NCBI GenBank assembly: GCA_946807835.1 | Contig: OX327683.1 | Coordinates: 31,121,001 to 31,185,000, forward strand | DNA: 64,000 nt | Source: Ailanthus altissimus | Lineage: Eukaryota > Streptophyta > Magnoliopsida > Sapindales > Simaroubaceae | Reading direction: 5' to 3' | Part shown: positions 1 to 12,730 of the stretch, piece by piece | Layout: each line of letters begins with the position of its first letter | Position numbering within the stretch: the stretch's first letter is position 1 | Position numbers and translations under genes: made by a program | The notes under the pieces: generated by a model | What the model was told of the DNA's origin: nothing | The model's database searches: none | What the model saw: the letters and a program-made list of their open reading frames with translations, nothing else

Positions 1-549
1 TCTATATCAGTTTTTCCATTTTTTTTATGCTTGATTTTTTTTTTTTTGGTGGGGGCGTGTAGATGGTTCATGAATCGTGACTAGGGAAAAGATAAATTTG
101 ACGTCATCTAACATTAGAAAAAGATGCAATAAATCTAAATTCCCAAGAACTAACATGTTAAAAGAATCTAGCCAAATCATTTTGCACTGTGTTGGGTAGA
201 TACGTTATCCCGCTAAGAGAACCCGTTATCGATCTAATATTAATAATTTTCACGTGCCTTTTCCTTTTATGTTCAAGCCGATCTTCTTGAAAAATGAACC
301 TTTGGAAGGTGGAGGCCAATATGCATTTCTACTTCTTTTTGTTGTAAGATACTACCTGTTTGTATTATCATTTGTTCCGTCCAACATGATTAATTATTCG
401 AGCTTCAAGTTGAAAAAGACCTATCACTTTGCATGCATAATGCTAGCACCCATTGCTTTCTTTGTTCTAAAATCTTTTCAATGTTCTACGAGTAAAGGGA
501 TCTTCTTTCACCATGTATTGCACATGTTTATTGCGCTCTCTTATATGGC

Positions 550-554
<5 letters not shown>

Positions 555-600
<46 letters not shown>
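555..600. repeat. (AT)n-(GT)n microsatellite
   Basis: A run of AT dinucleotides (about 555-580) passes directly into GT dinucleotides (581-600). It is a compound simple repeat just upstream of the old LTR pair that starts near 622. The first 600 bases otherwise hold no gene I can support; the open frame over 254-613 ends in translated microsatellite. Confidence 0.95.
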
Positions 601-601
<1 letters not shown>

Positions 602-621
602 ATGATGATTTGACTCAATCT

Positions 622-1434
622 TTAAAATTTGGTGATTCAAAATTAAAAATAAATTTAATTTTAAGTTAAAAATTAAAGAAAAATCGACACATAATTAAAA
701 ACGTAATTGTTGGACAAAAGAGATGGGAAGCTAAATACGAAGAGCGGCGTAAAAATATAAGTGAAAATATTTCTAATTGTAAACGTTGTGGCATTGGATA
801 CTTAACTCCACAACGATAATTTTAATAAGCTCAATATTGCAGCGATGGCTTTAAAATATTGTAGTGTTGAAACTCGCATTAGCACTCCAACGATAGGCTT
901 TAAATATTGCAGTATTACTTGTTTGAAAAAAAAATCTTATTTTGATTCTAATTGTGTGCTTAAGTTAGTTTTAGAATTTTTAAGTACATTAGCTCTTATT
1001 CTAATTAAGTTTGGGGTCAGTATTAACACTATATAAACTCTTGTAACCCTTTGTAATTCATTAAGTATTAAATCATCAACAAGAAAGAGAATAAAGAGCT
1101 TACATTACAATTAAGTACTTTTAGTGCACAAGATAGTGTGATATTAATCTTTGAGAGCTCTTAGATATTTGGATATTTGAGTATTATTTATATCTCTTAT
1201 GGGGTTTTGTATATATAAAAGAATAGAATAAAAGAAGTTAGGATCTTGAGTCTACTGTGGACGTAAACGGTTATTACTGAACCATGTATATTAATTATTT
1301 GTGTTCTTTCTTTGGTGTGTAATTGTTATCTCTTTGATTGTCTAATCTTTGTTATTCTTGGTTGTTTGTGAGTGAAAAATTTATGCAAGACGTTAATGGT
1401 TTCCCAGAGTGTATGCTAAAAAATCCCCTCAACA
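622..1434 (+). repeat. 5' LTR of the 0.6-2.9 kb element
   Basis: It aligns with 2190-2944 over most of its length but with heavy divergence, so the insertion is old. It ends in 'CTCAACA', next to a Met-tRNA-like primer-binding site. The left boundary is inferred from where the similarity fades. Confidence 0.65.
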
Positions 1435-1454
1435 AATTAGTATCTAAGCAAATG
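1435..1454 (+). other. Primer-binding-site-like sequence
   Basis: The bases 'TTAGTATCTAAGCAAATG' follow the 5' LTR end directly and resemble the 'TGGTATCAGAGC' motif complementary to the 3' end of plant initiator Met tRNA, the usual primer for reverse transcription in Ty1/copia elements. Confidence 0.5.
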
Positions 1455-1612
1455 TTGGTTTAACCACGACATCTCACAAGTATGAGATAAAGAATTTTAA
1501 TGGGTATAATGACTTCAATATGTGAAAAGTGAATGTTATGATTTTATTGGTAAGCTGAGGGTTAGATTTAGCCTTTGAATAAATTCAAGCAACAATCAGT
1601 GAAGAAAAGAAA

Positions 1613-1813
1613 TTGACGAAACCTGGATCTAAGGCAGATAGAAAAACCATTAAAAAATTTAATGGGAATATCAGGGAGTTGCATGGTATAATATATGTTC
1701 CTGGAGTTATGAGAAATTTAATATCCCTAGGAGTATTATATCAAGAAGAGTATTTATTCAAGGAAAAAAATACTGAAGGTAAGGGAAGAATTTATAATAG
1801 TTATAAGAAGTGA
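1613..1813 (+). pseudogene. Copia gag-pre-integrase fragment
   Basis: An open stretch of about 66 codons contains 'ELHGIIYVPGVMRNLISLG', which matches the pre-integrase motif (typically '...YVPELKKNLISLG') of Ty1/copia polyproteins. Upstream, 1475-1600 translates in pieces like copia Gag ('KYEIKNFNGYNDFNM'). The protease, integrase catalytic core, RT and RNase H that should follow are absent, so this is a remnant. Confidence 0.6.
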
Positions 1814-2189
1814 GAAACACAAGAGCTAGTATGTGCTTGATAGCAATGTTGTAGGTATGTCAACATGGGTTATTAAGAAGATGTATACCAAAGAGCAACA
1901 TTAGAGATTTGTTTACCATGGTGATAAGGATAAAAAGAGAATGCATGGGAAGGGTGTTTGTTGGTAAAGATATGCTTCGGAGATATCGTGATGGTGTCAA
2001 GAACGACATAAGAGTCATATTATAAAGGCCATCTAAGGAAGATGCATCGAATCTTTGAAGACTAAGGTCACAAGTCCAAAATAAGTTAAGTTTGGACAAA
2101 TACTTAAATGAAGTTAATGCTAGGTGATAAAGCGTTGGAACGGATTTTGGTAATGTTTCTTAGAGAGATTTTGAATTAAGGAGAGGTTT

Positions 2190-2944
2190 ATTAGAATTTG
2201 ATAATTCAAAATCAAAGATAAATTTGATTTTCAATTGAAAATAAAAAAACAGAGTCAACATATGGTCAAAAACGTAATAGTCAGACAAAAGTGGTGCGAA
2301 ACAGGAAGGTGGATGCGAGGAAGGGCCTAGAAACACAAGTGTGGATATTTCTAATTGTGAACGTCACGATATTGGTTACTCAACACTGTAATGATAATTT
2401 TAAAAAGTCCAACGCTGTAGCGATAGCTTTGGAATGCTACAATGTTAGACCTTAAACACCACAGTATTATTTGCTTGGAAAAAAAATCATATTTTGATTT
2501 TAATTGCGTGTTTAAGTCGGTTTTAGATTTTTTACGCCGTAAACTCTTATTCTAATTAAGTTGAAGGTTTATAGGGTTAGTATTCATACTATATAAATTC
2601 TTATAACTCTTTGTAGTTCATTAAGTATCAAATCATCGACAAGAGAGATAATAGATAACTTAAGTTATACATGAATACTTTGAATACACAAAATAGTGTG
2701 GTATAAATTTTTTAGAGCTTTTAAGTATTGGATATTTTTTGTATCTCTTACGAGGTTCTGTGTATACAAAAGAACAAAATAAAAGAAGTTAAGATTCTAA
2801 AATTTACTTGATGTGTGATTTTTTTTTTATGTGATTTTTTATCTCCTTAATTATCTAATTTTTATTATTTTTAATTGCTTATAAATAAAAAACTTTTGCA
2901 AGACATTAAAGATTTTTTATAATACATGCTAAAAAGAATTAACA
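2190..2944 (+). repeat. 3' LTR of the 0.6-2.9 kb element
   Basis: The diverged direct copy of 622-1434, ending in 'AATTAACA'. A purine-rich 'AATTAAGGAGAGG' just before it (about 2176-2188) is a plausible polypurine tract, which priming of plus-strand synthesis needs. Confidence 0.65.
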
Positions 2945-5900
2945 TTTTACATTATTTCGTACGTCATTTTTATTATTATTAGAAAGTAGAGTGGTCATTT
3001 ATTCATTTATTCTCTCTCTTTTATTTTTTTCCTTTAAATGAAGCAAGTGTTTATGGAAGTCTCATGTATAAAAGAAGTCGGGTAATTGAATTTGAAGGAT
3101 TTGCATGGAGGGATTTTCTTTCGTGAGTTAACAAAGAAACGCACGAGATCAAGATAGCCAAGTTAATAACTTGAGAGTTCTGATATAAAAACAAAGTCAA
3201 CTCTGGGATCAGTTTGCAACACTAATCATACATAGCAGTTGTGATTTTCAGGCGACAATAAGGTCCGCGAGATCAAGTGAACCAAGTTAACTTTGTATGC
3301 GAAAAGATCTTGTGGCTTTTTAAAAAAATAAAAACAAGGTTTATTTATGAAATCGAAAAAAATTAAATAGAAAAGGATAGTAGAACAAACAACAGTGATT
3401 TTACTATTGGATGGAGGCTGATCAGTAAAAATCATTGGTTAGGGCATAGGGACCCTAGCTAATCTCCCTTGAAAATCAAAAGTTAGCTGCTGCATTTCCT
3501 TAATTCAGTGTCCACGATCTCTGGCACAATGCAAAGATTTATTCATTTTTCTTTGTTACTTCAGTTAATCATTAGGGAATTTTGTATTTTCAATTGAATA
3601 ATATGTGATGGAAGTGTGTATTATTTGTATTTATTGTTGAAAATAAATAATATAAGTTATTCATTCAATTAGTAATTTTAATTATTTTTATTTAAATATT
3701 ATAATTTTTTTTAATTATCACATATAATCTTAAAATTAAGATATAATAGTTATGCATAAGATAATTAAGTTTAAGCATAATAATTTAAATTAGTTTTTAA
3801 TTTGAATGAAGACAAAAACTTCAAGTGCAGTCTATTTGTATATTGTATATAATAATTTTATCTGTAAAAAATATTATTTTATATGGTAACATAAAAAATG
3901 GAAGTATTTTGTATAATATTAATTATATTGGACTAGACTACGATAAATTTAATTATATGTCAATCTTCATTAGTAAAAAGAATTTATCTTCTCACAACAT
4001 AATTATATATAGATTAATCTTAATCTTGAGTGATTAATGAACTCCTATTCATTAAATTATGTTTATTAATTTATAATAGAAAGATTGTAAAATATTTTCA
4101 ATCAACTACTAAGCATTTTATAGATATAACAAATAGATGGGTGAAAATATTTTTCACAGATATGGAATTCACTCATTTTTAAAAGAAGTCAGATAAATTA
4201 TTTTCTTAATAATTGATTATGATTTTAAATATAATGAGCGTTCAATTTTCTTTAAAGATTAAAAAAATAATAAATTTGAGAATTTTACAAATTAAATATT
4301 CAAAAGAGATCAATGTGGATAAGGATAAAAATGTAATTAGATAGTGGAGTAATATAAAATTAATAAAATAAAATAATATTAATTTAAAATTTTAATCAAA
4401 TAATTTAATTTATTGGAGCTTAATTTTATAGGTCCATCAAGTTTCTATGCTGACTCCATGAAACACTAAAATAGACCTAAGTTAATCGTTGAATCTAAAA
4501 TATTAATTGGCACAAATTTAATTTGATTAAAATATTATAATTAATTAATTAATTTTTATTGGTCCATATTTAATTTGATTAAATTTATTGGGCTCAATCA
4601 ATTTTTATCTCAATCTATAATAGTTATAAAATTAAATAAATAATTAGATTATTTATTTAAATTAGATAATTATGAATTGTCTAAATTATTTAATTAGAGA
4701 TAATATTAGATATTATTGTAATCCTTATCGGATAAGGATTTATCCTTTTAATTATCTAAATTAAAAAATATAAATATATTATTTTATCATAATCCTATTA
4801 AGATCCGGAGTTTAGATAGAGCAATGATATGTATTTTTTGTGTGCTTCCCTTTGGGTTAAATTTTTTCTAAAGAGAAAAAATTTAAAACACAAAATTTTA
4901 TATTATACGATTAATCAATTCGCTCACATGAGTAATCAATTGATGAGAAATATAACGTGAAAGATTTATTGGTTGTGACACAAAACATTCGTTGAAAATT
5001 CAAGACTAATATATTTTTTTATGCCCTTTTGTTGTTAAATTAAAATAAACATAACAATTTTTTAAAAGTTGTTCATGCATAATGGATTATAAAGTTTTTA
5101 TATTAACTAATTTGGCATTGATCTGCCGTTTAATGATAAAGACTAATAATTATTACATTAATAATGAGATTAAAAAAAATTATGTAACAATGATATCGAT
5201 TAATTAGTGACAAGTCAATTTATGTAGCTTGCAACACTTTTAGCGTATTTATAATAAAATTGTTTGAACTACCAAAATGCAACTGATATCGAAAGCCCGT
5301 TAATTGATAAAATCGATTGGAATCATCAATATTGCTTTGAAATATATGATATTATTGACCTAGTCTATCCCTTCATCTTGCATTATTGGTTGACTTTCCT
5401 GAAATTTCCTGGCATTTGGAAGGCACAATTATGAGTTCTCCATTTCTAAAAGGCAAGTGAGAGCTTGAGAATAATCTTTTTGGTGCACCAGTTTGGTGGC
5501 TATGGAGAGATGCGTGTCTTTATTGACCAATGGTCTGCCTAAAACTCTAATATCCAAATTTTTTGAAAGTGAATATGGTTCAAGTCATATAGTTAATGAG
5601 ACATTTGCACTATTTAGATGACCCAACTGCCGTATTATTAGTTGAGTTAGCAGGCCATGTGCAAAAGGGTCCCCATTTAACTGTCGGGAACACTGTTGTT
5701 TGCGTCACAAGTTATTGAGCTACAACGACAGAACATTGAACGTGTTTCTGTTTTTGCCAGTTACTATATAGATATGGGAAGGACACAGGCCCACGAATCC
5801 ATAATTAAACAGTATCATCGAAATGAAACCAGAAGAAAGAATTGTGAACAGTACAATGGAATTGGAGTATATATAGTGAGTGGATTCACATGGTTGAAAA

Positions 5901-6296
5901 TCTAAATTATATAGAAATAATGTACGGTGCTGATGCCAACCTTACCAATTTGTATCATGTAGAAGAGAATAAGGGTTGAAATTTAATAGACACATAGAAG
6001 GTGAAACTCTGAAAGTCGTCATAGAATTGATGGTGCATGCAAAAACAACATCCCCTTGATTATAGGTCAAGGCTTGTCCATTATGATGCGATAATGATAC
6101 AAAAGCACAATAACATACAATCTAGGCTGTGACGATCCACGATTGTTGCGCTTGGTTTTTTTTATGAGAATAAGCATATGAAACTGTTCTTGTAATAGAG
6201 TCAGATATTATGCTACACAAATTTTGTATGAATGTTACGTTTAAGATCGAATGTTGCATCCTGCTGTTAATACTTTTTCATAATTATGATTTGTAA

Positions 6297-6332
<36 letters not shown>

Positions 6333-8524
6333 GTGAAGATGATTCAGGCACTATGCAAGTGTAAAGATCTGGACAAACAAAACAAAAGGTTGACTGGGTT
6401 AGGTAGCTTAACAGTGGAATGTCGAAAACTGACGCGGTTTACTTGACAGTAAAAGTATGCTATTTAGTGGGAAGATTTGACTGATGAACAACGTGATGTT
6501 TTGCTTAGAAGTTTATAATTGAAGGGAGGTCATCTTGGGCCCTGTCCCTGTATTAATTTATTCTATTTTTTTTCTGTTCATCTCAACTTGATGCGCATGC
6601 CCTTGATTACATATATGTTTCAACCCGCGGAGAATAATATATGCTCAATGATTGAATGTATAGACTTTCTTTTGATGATACATATTAATCGTTGCATGCG
6701 CCTTGATCTGTTGACATATATTCACTTTAAAAAAAACACTATGACGTATATATGCAGCACGAAACTTAAAACAAGTAAACAACGTGTATATATATATATA
6801 TATATTGAGAACTAATTTAGTAGACGGCGAAGCTCATTATTTAGAGAATTTTTAAATATGTTTTAACATTTTGTAACACATTGTACTGTTTTAATAATAA
6901 TAAATAGTATCAAACAATATTTTGAAATTCACTGAATTGTGAGCTCTGTTTTCACTAAATTAATTATATATATATATATATATGTAACATAACTCAGCCC
7001 ATTATACATTCAAGTTAGAGGCAGCTGCCCTTCGCGACATATATAGAGATGCTGAATTTCATATTCGTACACAAAAGTTCATTCTGCTGATGAAAATCAC
7101 AAATACAGAATAAAGAACGGAGGCACTTGGAGCATATCTAAAGAGAGAAACAAATGCAGAGTTGCTAAAAAGGGATCAAGATACGATAAACGGGAAAGAA
7201 ACAAGCACTTCTACTGTGATCACACTACTTCACATGGTGATGGTTCTCTCTTCCCAAATGCTTTTTCTTCCCATCACATGAAGTGTATTATCAACTAGCA
7301 AACCATCTCCTCCACCCATATTCTTTTTTGCAGACCTAATTAATGAAAGATACCTACTTTCTTGTCCTTGTCCTGCAACCCTTAATTAACAATTCTTTCT
7401 CATATATTTCTCTTCATGATCAGCCTCTTCGAAGTCTTAATACAATCTTTTTTCCACGTTATATTCCAGATGACCCACCAGTTGTGAGCTATATAGCATC
7501 GCTAGGTATATTTTGTTTACAGAGTTGTTTCAATGGGAATGTATTGGTGGTCCAAAATTAACATCAAAACTCGCTTTGTGGAAATTCTAGAGGGCCGGGC
7601 ATCAACTCCACTAATTCCATCAACCCATGACTGACTTTATTAACAGTGTACATATCTTTAAAGCGAATCCCCATTGACCCTACGTCTAATGTATGATTGA
7701 TAATCACTTCTCGATCGAGAAGGAATCCTGGTCAGGTGCGTAATAATGGTCCCATTTTTGTGTCTTCTTCAATGAACTCGTGGGTATCTGCAAGTTGGCA
7801 ATAGAGGGTTTGCCCTCGGGGAAATGCAATAATCAAACTTCAAATGACAAATGCAATTAATTGATGGATTTCTCCTATAGCCTTATAATAAAGTTGGTTT
7901 CTGAGAGCAAATTTATGAAGGATGTATTCTTATACCATTGATTTGAAAAAAGAGATCGTGCCGCTTATTGACGGATCCCGTATGAAGATTAATGCGAGAT
8001 ATCTTGCGATGTAAGAACATGTCGAGGTTGTCCAGATTGATGCTTTTCCCTGTCCATGTCCCTCTCTAATGGATCCTTTCATTTTCTGGGTCATTTCCTT
8101 GTCGTAGCTTAAAGATTACATTAACAAGATGAGACGTACGGCAATCCAAGTTTGTCAATGAGCTTCCCCCTAGTTTGAACTTATATCAAGAAGCCAACAC
8201 GTGATGAATGAGAAACATAAGACTTCAAAGAATTCAATAATAATAATAACATGCATCTTCAAATATCTCGATCAAATGGTTGATCCATTTAAGTTAAAAT
8301 TTATAAAAAGCACTCAATAATAAGACTTCGAGAGTTCCTATAACTTTTCTTGCGCGCTATAGTTGTGATGATATTTCTCCAAAGGAAATAGTTCCTTGAT
8401 TTTGATAAGCACTAAAAGAAAGATAAAGAGTACTAATGAAGGGGAAAAAAACCAAAAGGATGTGAGCATTTAGGGGTAGAGTGATTTTAATAGACTTTGT
8501 TTCATTTGATGTAATGGAAAGAGA
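2945..8524. other. AT-rich intergenic DNA, no supported gene
   Basis: No open frame here looks like a known protein or shows exon-like composition. Recognisable items are a perfect 10-bp-arm inverted repeat at 4719-4740, a GAT triplet run at 6298-6332, and short TA runs near 6785-6806 and 6963-6982. The short open frames at 3825-4037, 5696-5905, 6519-6815 and 7343-7561 are not supported as genes. Confidence 0.6.
6298..6332. repeat. (GAT)n microsatellite
   Basis: About eleven or twelve uninterrupted GAT/ATG triplets in non-coding, AT-rich surroundings. Confidence 0.95.
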
Positions 8525-9199
8525 AGGGTTGGCAAAATTCGAGTTCGAGTCTATGTTTGGCTCAATTTTAAATTTTTTTTGGAATGATTACACCTGAGTT
8601 TTTTCAAGTACGAGCCGAGCTCGAATGGTCCGAAACACAAATTTTAACTCCATTTTTTCTTTTTGGTAGCTTTGTCTACAGTATTTTGTTCACCTTCTGT
8701 GAACAAAAATTGTAGAGTTGATTTAATGTTGTTCTCGCCCATTCTCGTGTCTCAATCAATTACAATTCCTCAAACTTGTTTGTGTCAAAATCTGGATTAT
8801 CTGAACCTCATCCATCACTCATCAATTTCATGTGTATACTCCACACTCATGATCAATCATTCACAGGCACGCGACAGGAAGCTGGTCTCAGGTGGCAGGC
8901 GGCGCGAGACTATTGACAAATTAGAAAGCTGCTTGAGTTGAGAGGAGGAGAAGAGAAAGAAAAGTGATTAATGCATAACAGAAAAACGTAAAATAGAGAG
9001 AGAAGGAGAAACTGAACTAGAGTTTCAAAACAATTAGGAAAAAAAAATTGGGTTTCAGGCCAAGTTTTTTCAAGTTTAAAAAAACCTGACCCGAGTTAGA
9101 GTAAAATAAAAAATTGAAATTTGTATTCGAAAAAATAAATAAAAATTTTGAATTTTTTTGACGTTAAGTCCAGATGTAAGTTTTTGTCTGCCATCCCTA
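8525..9199. mobile_element. Candidate hAT-like non-autonomous element
   Basis: The left edge reads 'AGGGTTGGCAAAA' (8525) and the right edge 'GCCATCCCT' (9190-9198). Inverted, the right edge gives 'AGGGATGGC', so they form a short imperfect terminal inverted repeat. This is the 'AGGGATGGCAA' type of end common in plant hAT miniature elements. The flanks (ending 'GGAAAGAG' on the left and starting 'AAAAAGAG' on the right) are a possible degraded 8-bp target duplication. The open frame 8663-8941 lies inside but resembles no transposase. The boundaries are inference from the ends alone. Confidence 0.45.
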
Positions 9200-10850
9200 A
9201 AAAAGAGAATCTTAAATGTCCCTTAATTATTGGTTAACCTTCAAAGCAATTGTATGGAAGAAATAAGACCACATTTCTTAGTTGTAGTCCATGCTATTTT
9301 AGACTCATGAATAGGTATTTGTTTAGAAAAATGAGATAATCATTTACCTTTTAGACAATTATTATCGGATAAGTCTTCGTTGTTCTCTTAAATACCATGA
9401 TTGCAGCTTTTGTCATGATTCCATTTCCAGGTGGAAAATTTGAGGAATTGATACGTTTAAGGGAGAAGCAGTGACAGTGAGCATTGCATGCCTGAGTCAA
9501 CTAATTCAATCATTGAATCCTTCTTTTATGTGGACCGCATGATCAAGTATAATATCATTTGGCTCAAATATTCTTTGCATTAGCCATTAGCTATTATTAT
9601 AGTTTATGTGTAACTAACTAACAGTAGACAGTTGTTTATTTTAGAAGATAAACTTGCACGTTTTCTCAGTAGAATATACGGGCTTCCGTGTAGGCCCAAC
9701 CCAATATGTAACAATAACATGTGCAGTCCGATACTTCGGGTCTAGACAAAACTTGTATGTTTTTTTTTATTTTTAATATTATAATAAATTACTGATATTT
9801 GTAATTAAAAATTTATTAGAATTTATAATAATTAAAAGCTTGAGCTTCATAATTTGTTTCATTGTTCTTTTCTTAACTTAAGAAAAGGTTGAGATTTAAT
9901 ATAGATTAAAAAAATGAGTGTCAGCTAACAGAGATGAAATAAAACCTCAAAGCTTCAAACTCTAAATTATTTTTTTCTTTTTTTTTTAATACCCCTATTA
10001 ATAATTTTTTATTCATTCATAAAATTGTAAATATAAAAACAGGGGTTTAATTAGATGAAACTAGTGTGCTTATTTGAAAGTCCAGTTTTCATTACTGTTG
10101 AAGATGCACATACCAAGCTCCCATGCCATAGCCAGGTCTGGAAGGCAAACTCAATGAGTTAGAGATTCACTTTAATAGCCCAAAAATTTTGGGCTCTTCA
10201 TCTGTCGCCTCCCAAATAAGCCTGATTGAACTTAGCTTTTTTTTTTTCTCTTAAAAAACTAACCTGTTTAGTAGAAGCTTATTAAAAGAAAAAAAAAACC
10301 TTCAAATAAGATTTTAGCGGTTTATAAATTTTCATATTATGATTCATAAAGAATCTAAATTATCTTTATGATAAATAAAGAAAAAATTTACATTTACTCT
10401 TAAATATAAAAAAAAAATCGTAAATAACTATTTTTGGGGGCAAATTTCTAATTTAATCAAGTAAGAGATTTTCTAAATTTTGTAGCCATATACTTAATAA
10501 ATAGATAAAAATATATTTATCTTATATATGAGACTTACCGTTCTAAATATAAACTTTATAATATTTATTAAAAAAAATACACGCACACTTGAGATTTTGA
10601 AAATTTGAAATCAATCATTCACAGTATTATATCACATTTTTACAAGAAATGTGAGATTGATATATCATTTTTTATATTATAATTTTTTTTATATCATTTT
10701 ATTTTAATCTAAAGTTTTTTGAAGATATATATACATTTATATCTATTTAGGTCGAAATTTTTTTTTGTAAAAAAATATAATGTCTAAAACAAATGCATTG
10801 CATGATTTAATTAATTAGTACTTATGAAATGAAGAAAACAAAAAAAATCA
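9200..10850. other. AT-rich intergenic DNA, nothing recognised
   Basis: No protein-like reading, repeat array or RNA gene was seen on either strand. Confidence 0.55.
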
Positions 10851-11132
10851 AGAAAAAAAATCGCACCGTGTGATTGCTTCTTTTAACAAGTAGGCACGAT
10901 AAGAGCTTATTACGCCAAGCAAATTGGCGCAATAGGCTTATCATGTTAATAAACTAAATTTTTGTTTTTTGTTTTTTGTTTTTTGATATAAGTACAATGA
11001 ATATTAGACCACTTATAGTATATTTTTTGAGAATATGATAGAACTCCAATAATGGTTAAGAGAGATGGTTTCTATGAATGTGACTTATCAACAACTTTAT
11101 AATACTATGTATTATAGAATTAGAGTTAATTT

Positions 11133-11218
11133 TAATCAGTGTAGTGTCATTATAAGAATTTCAATATCCACAATATAATCAGTGTAGTGTCATTATAAGA
11201 ATTTCAATATCCACAATA
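11133..11218. repeat. 43-bp exact tandem duplication
   Basis: The unit at 11133-11175, beginning 'TAATCAGTGTAGTGTCATT', is repeated immediately at 11176-11218 with no difference I can see. The identity implies a recent duplication within otherwise decayed DNA. Confidence 0.95.
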
Positions 11219-11940
11219 GGAATTAATAATATATCTCCAATCCAAAATGATCAACACGTGCAATTTTTATTAAGAATTAGTAGAAGAAGTTTGGTCGCGT
11301 TATGTGTTAATGTGGATTTTAGACACCTTACTAGTGATGAGATTAAACAAGCTCTTGTAAAGAACTTATAAACTTTTCATACTCACTTTATGTTCGGCAA
11401 GCGGTAGTAACCGGTTAGTAGTGTATTCACAATAATAATAAATTGCATTTTCAACCAATACCACATGTGACTATCAAATTTTTCTATTGAGATACAATAA
11501 TAACCTGTCTCATACTTATTATGACGGTCAAATAGATGAGGATGCATATAACGAGGATAATACGATGATAATAAAGAATCAAATAGGTTAAATGATAAAA
11601 AGAGGGCGGCGAAGGTTACTTTTAAAATGATGGTGATGAGAAAGAGTTCGTGATTTATATCTAACACCACTGAACGAGTATGACCATATTGTTTAACCAC
11701 ATAACCTATTTAAGTTTCTACTTATGATACTAACTTCTAACTTTAATCCATCAGATAGTGTATCGTGCTCAAGAATTTGGGAAGTTATTGTTGGCAAGTT
11801 GTTTTTTTATCATGAATAAAGTATACAATGCTCTCAGCCAACTTACATTAAAAAGTAATTTGAGCTTCAAAGCAAATAAGTCTACTAAAGATCGATTTGA
11901 GAAAAAAATATGACAATGAAAAGTTTAAGTAACTGGTTTG

Positions 11941-12001
11941 TGCTATGTCTACAGATGCTCACATATAGTTTATGCTGTGTCTATAGATGCTCACATATAG
12001 T
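11941..12001. repeat. ~31-bp imperfect tandem duplication in the MULE relic
   Basis: Two adjacent copies of 'GTCTAYAGATGCTCACATATAG' with their flanks occur at about 11947-12000. They lie inside the transposase relic and would add residues out of pattern, so they arose after function was lost. Confidence 0.8.
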
Positions 12002-12536
12002 GCAAAGATTTAACAAGGAGCACATATGTCATAGACTTATGTGATGGCCATCATCAAGACAGAAGTCGAATTATTGCTAAAATGATAAATAAAAAAAATT
12101 CACAAATGTTAATAGACTTTATAAACAAAAGGAGATTCGAGCCATTGTACGAAAGATATATAGTGTGAATTTAACACACAAGACAACTTATTAAATTAAA
12201 GAGCGTGCATGAAGTTTGATAATTAGTACTTCAAAAGATTCATTTGGACTACTTTCTGTATATTGCTATATGGTATAAAATATAAATATATGCATTGTGA
12301 CTCATTTGAATACAGATGGTAGTAGACATTTTTGGTAATTTTTTTTAATGGAATTAAGTCCTTAAATTTGAGGTTCACTCTTCTATCAGATTGGTGATTG
12401 TGTGGACAGTACTTTCTTGAAAGGCCCTTATCTTAGTTCTATATTTGTTGCAGTTTATAAAGATAAAAACAATTAAATTTATTTATTGGCGTAAAGTGTT
12501 ATTGATTTTGAAAATAAAACATTTTGAGAATAGTTT

Positions 12537-12730
12537 ATGAAAAAATTATAGGGTATTATTTGTGATGTAAATGATATAATCTTTATATTGAATTAACATG
12601 CTAACATTAAGAAAACTATTCGTAAATGATTTATAGAGAAATTATAGAGTGTTATTTATGATGTCAATGATATAGTATTTGTATCGAATTAACGTGCTAG
12701 CATTGAGAAGGTTATTCGTAAAGTATTTTT
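12537..12730. repeat. ~95-bp tandem duplication of the MULE DDE segment
   Basis: The segment from 'TTTATGAAAAAATTATAGGG' to 'AAAACTATTCGTAAATGA' (about 12532-12629) is followed directly by a diverged copy to about 12722. Both translate as variants of the same protein block ('FMKKL', 'DVNDIIF', 'IKKTIRK' versus 'FIEKL', 'DVNDIVFVSN', 'IEKVIRK'). Part of the transposase catalytic domain is therefore present twice in tandem. Confidence 0.75.

Larger units (their letters stand above)
622..2944 (+). mobile_element. Old, internally deleted Ty1/copia-like LTR retrotransposon
   Basis: Two diverged direct repeats, about 622-1434 and 2190-2944, flank a core of only about 750 bp. The repeats share blocks such as the 'GATTCAAAAT' start region, the 'ATATTTCTAATTGT' block and the 'CAAGACRTTAA' end region, and both finish in '...AACA'. 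Directly after the first LTR, 'TTAGTATCTAAGC' resembles a primer-binding site for initiator Met tRNA. The core reads, with stops and frame changes, like the start of copia Gag (1470-1600) and then the pre-integrase segment 'ELHGIIYVPGVMRNLISLG' near 1678. Reverse transcriptase and RNase H are missing, so this is a deletion derivative. The outer edge of the 5' LTR is uncertain by tens of bases and I found no clear target duplication. Confidence 0.75.

Noticed and set aside
254..613. 119-codon open frame on + near the left edge
   Set aside because: It ends in translated AT/GT microsatellite (IYIYIY, VCVCV), has no family resemblance and no splice or promoter context.
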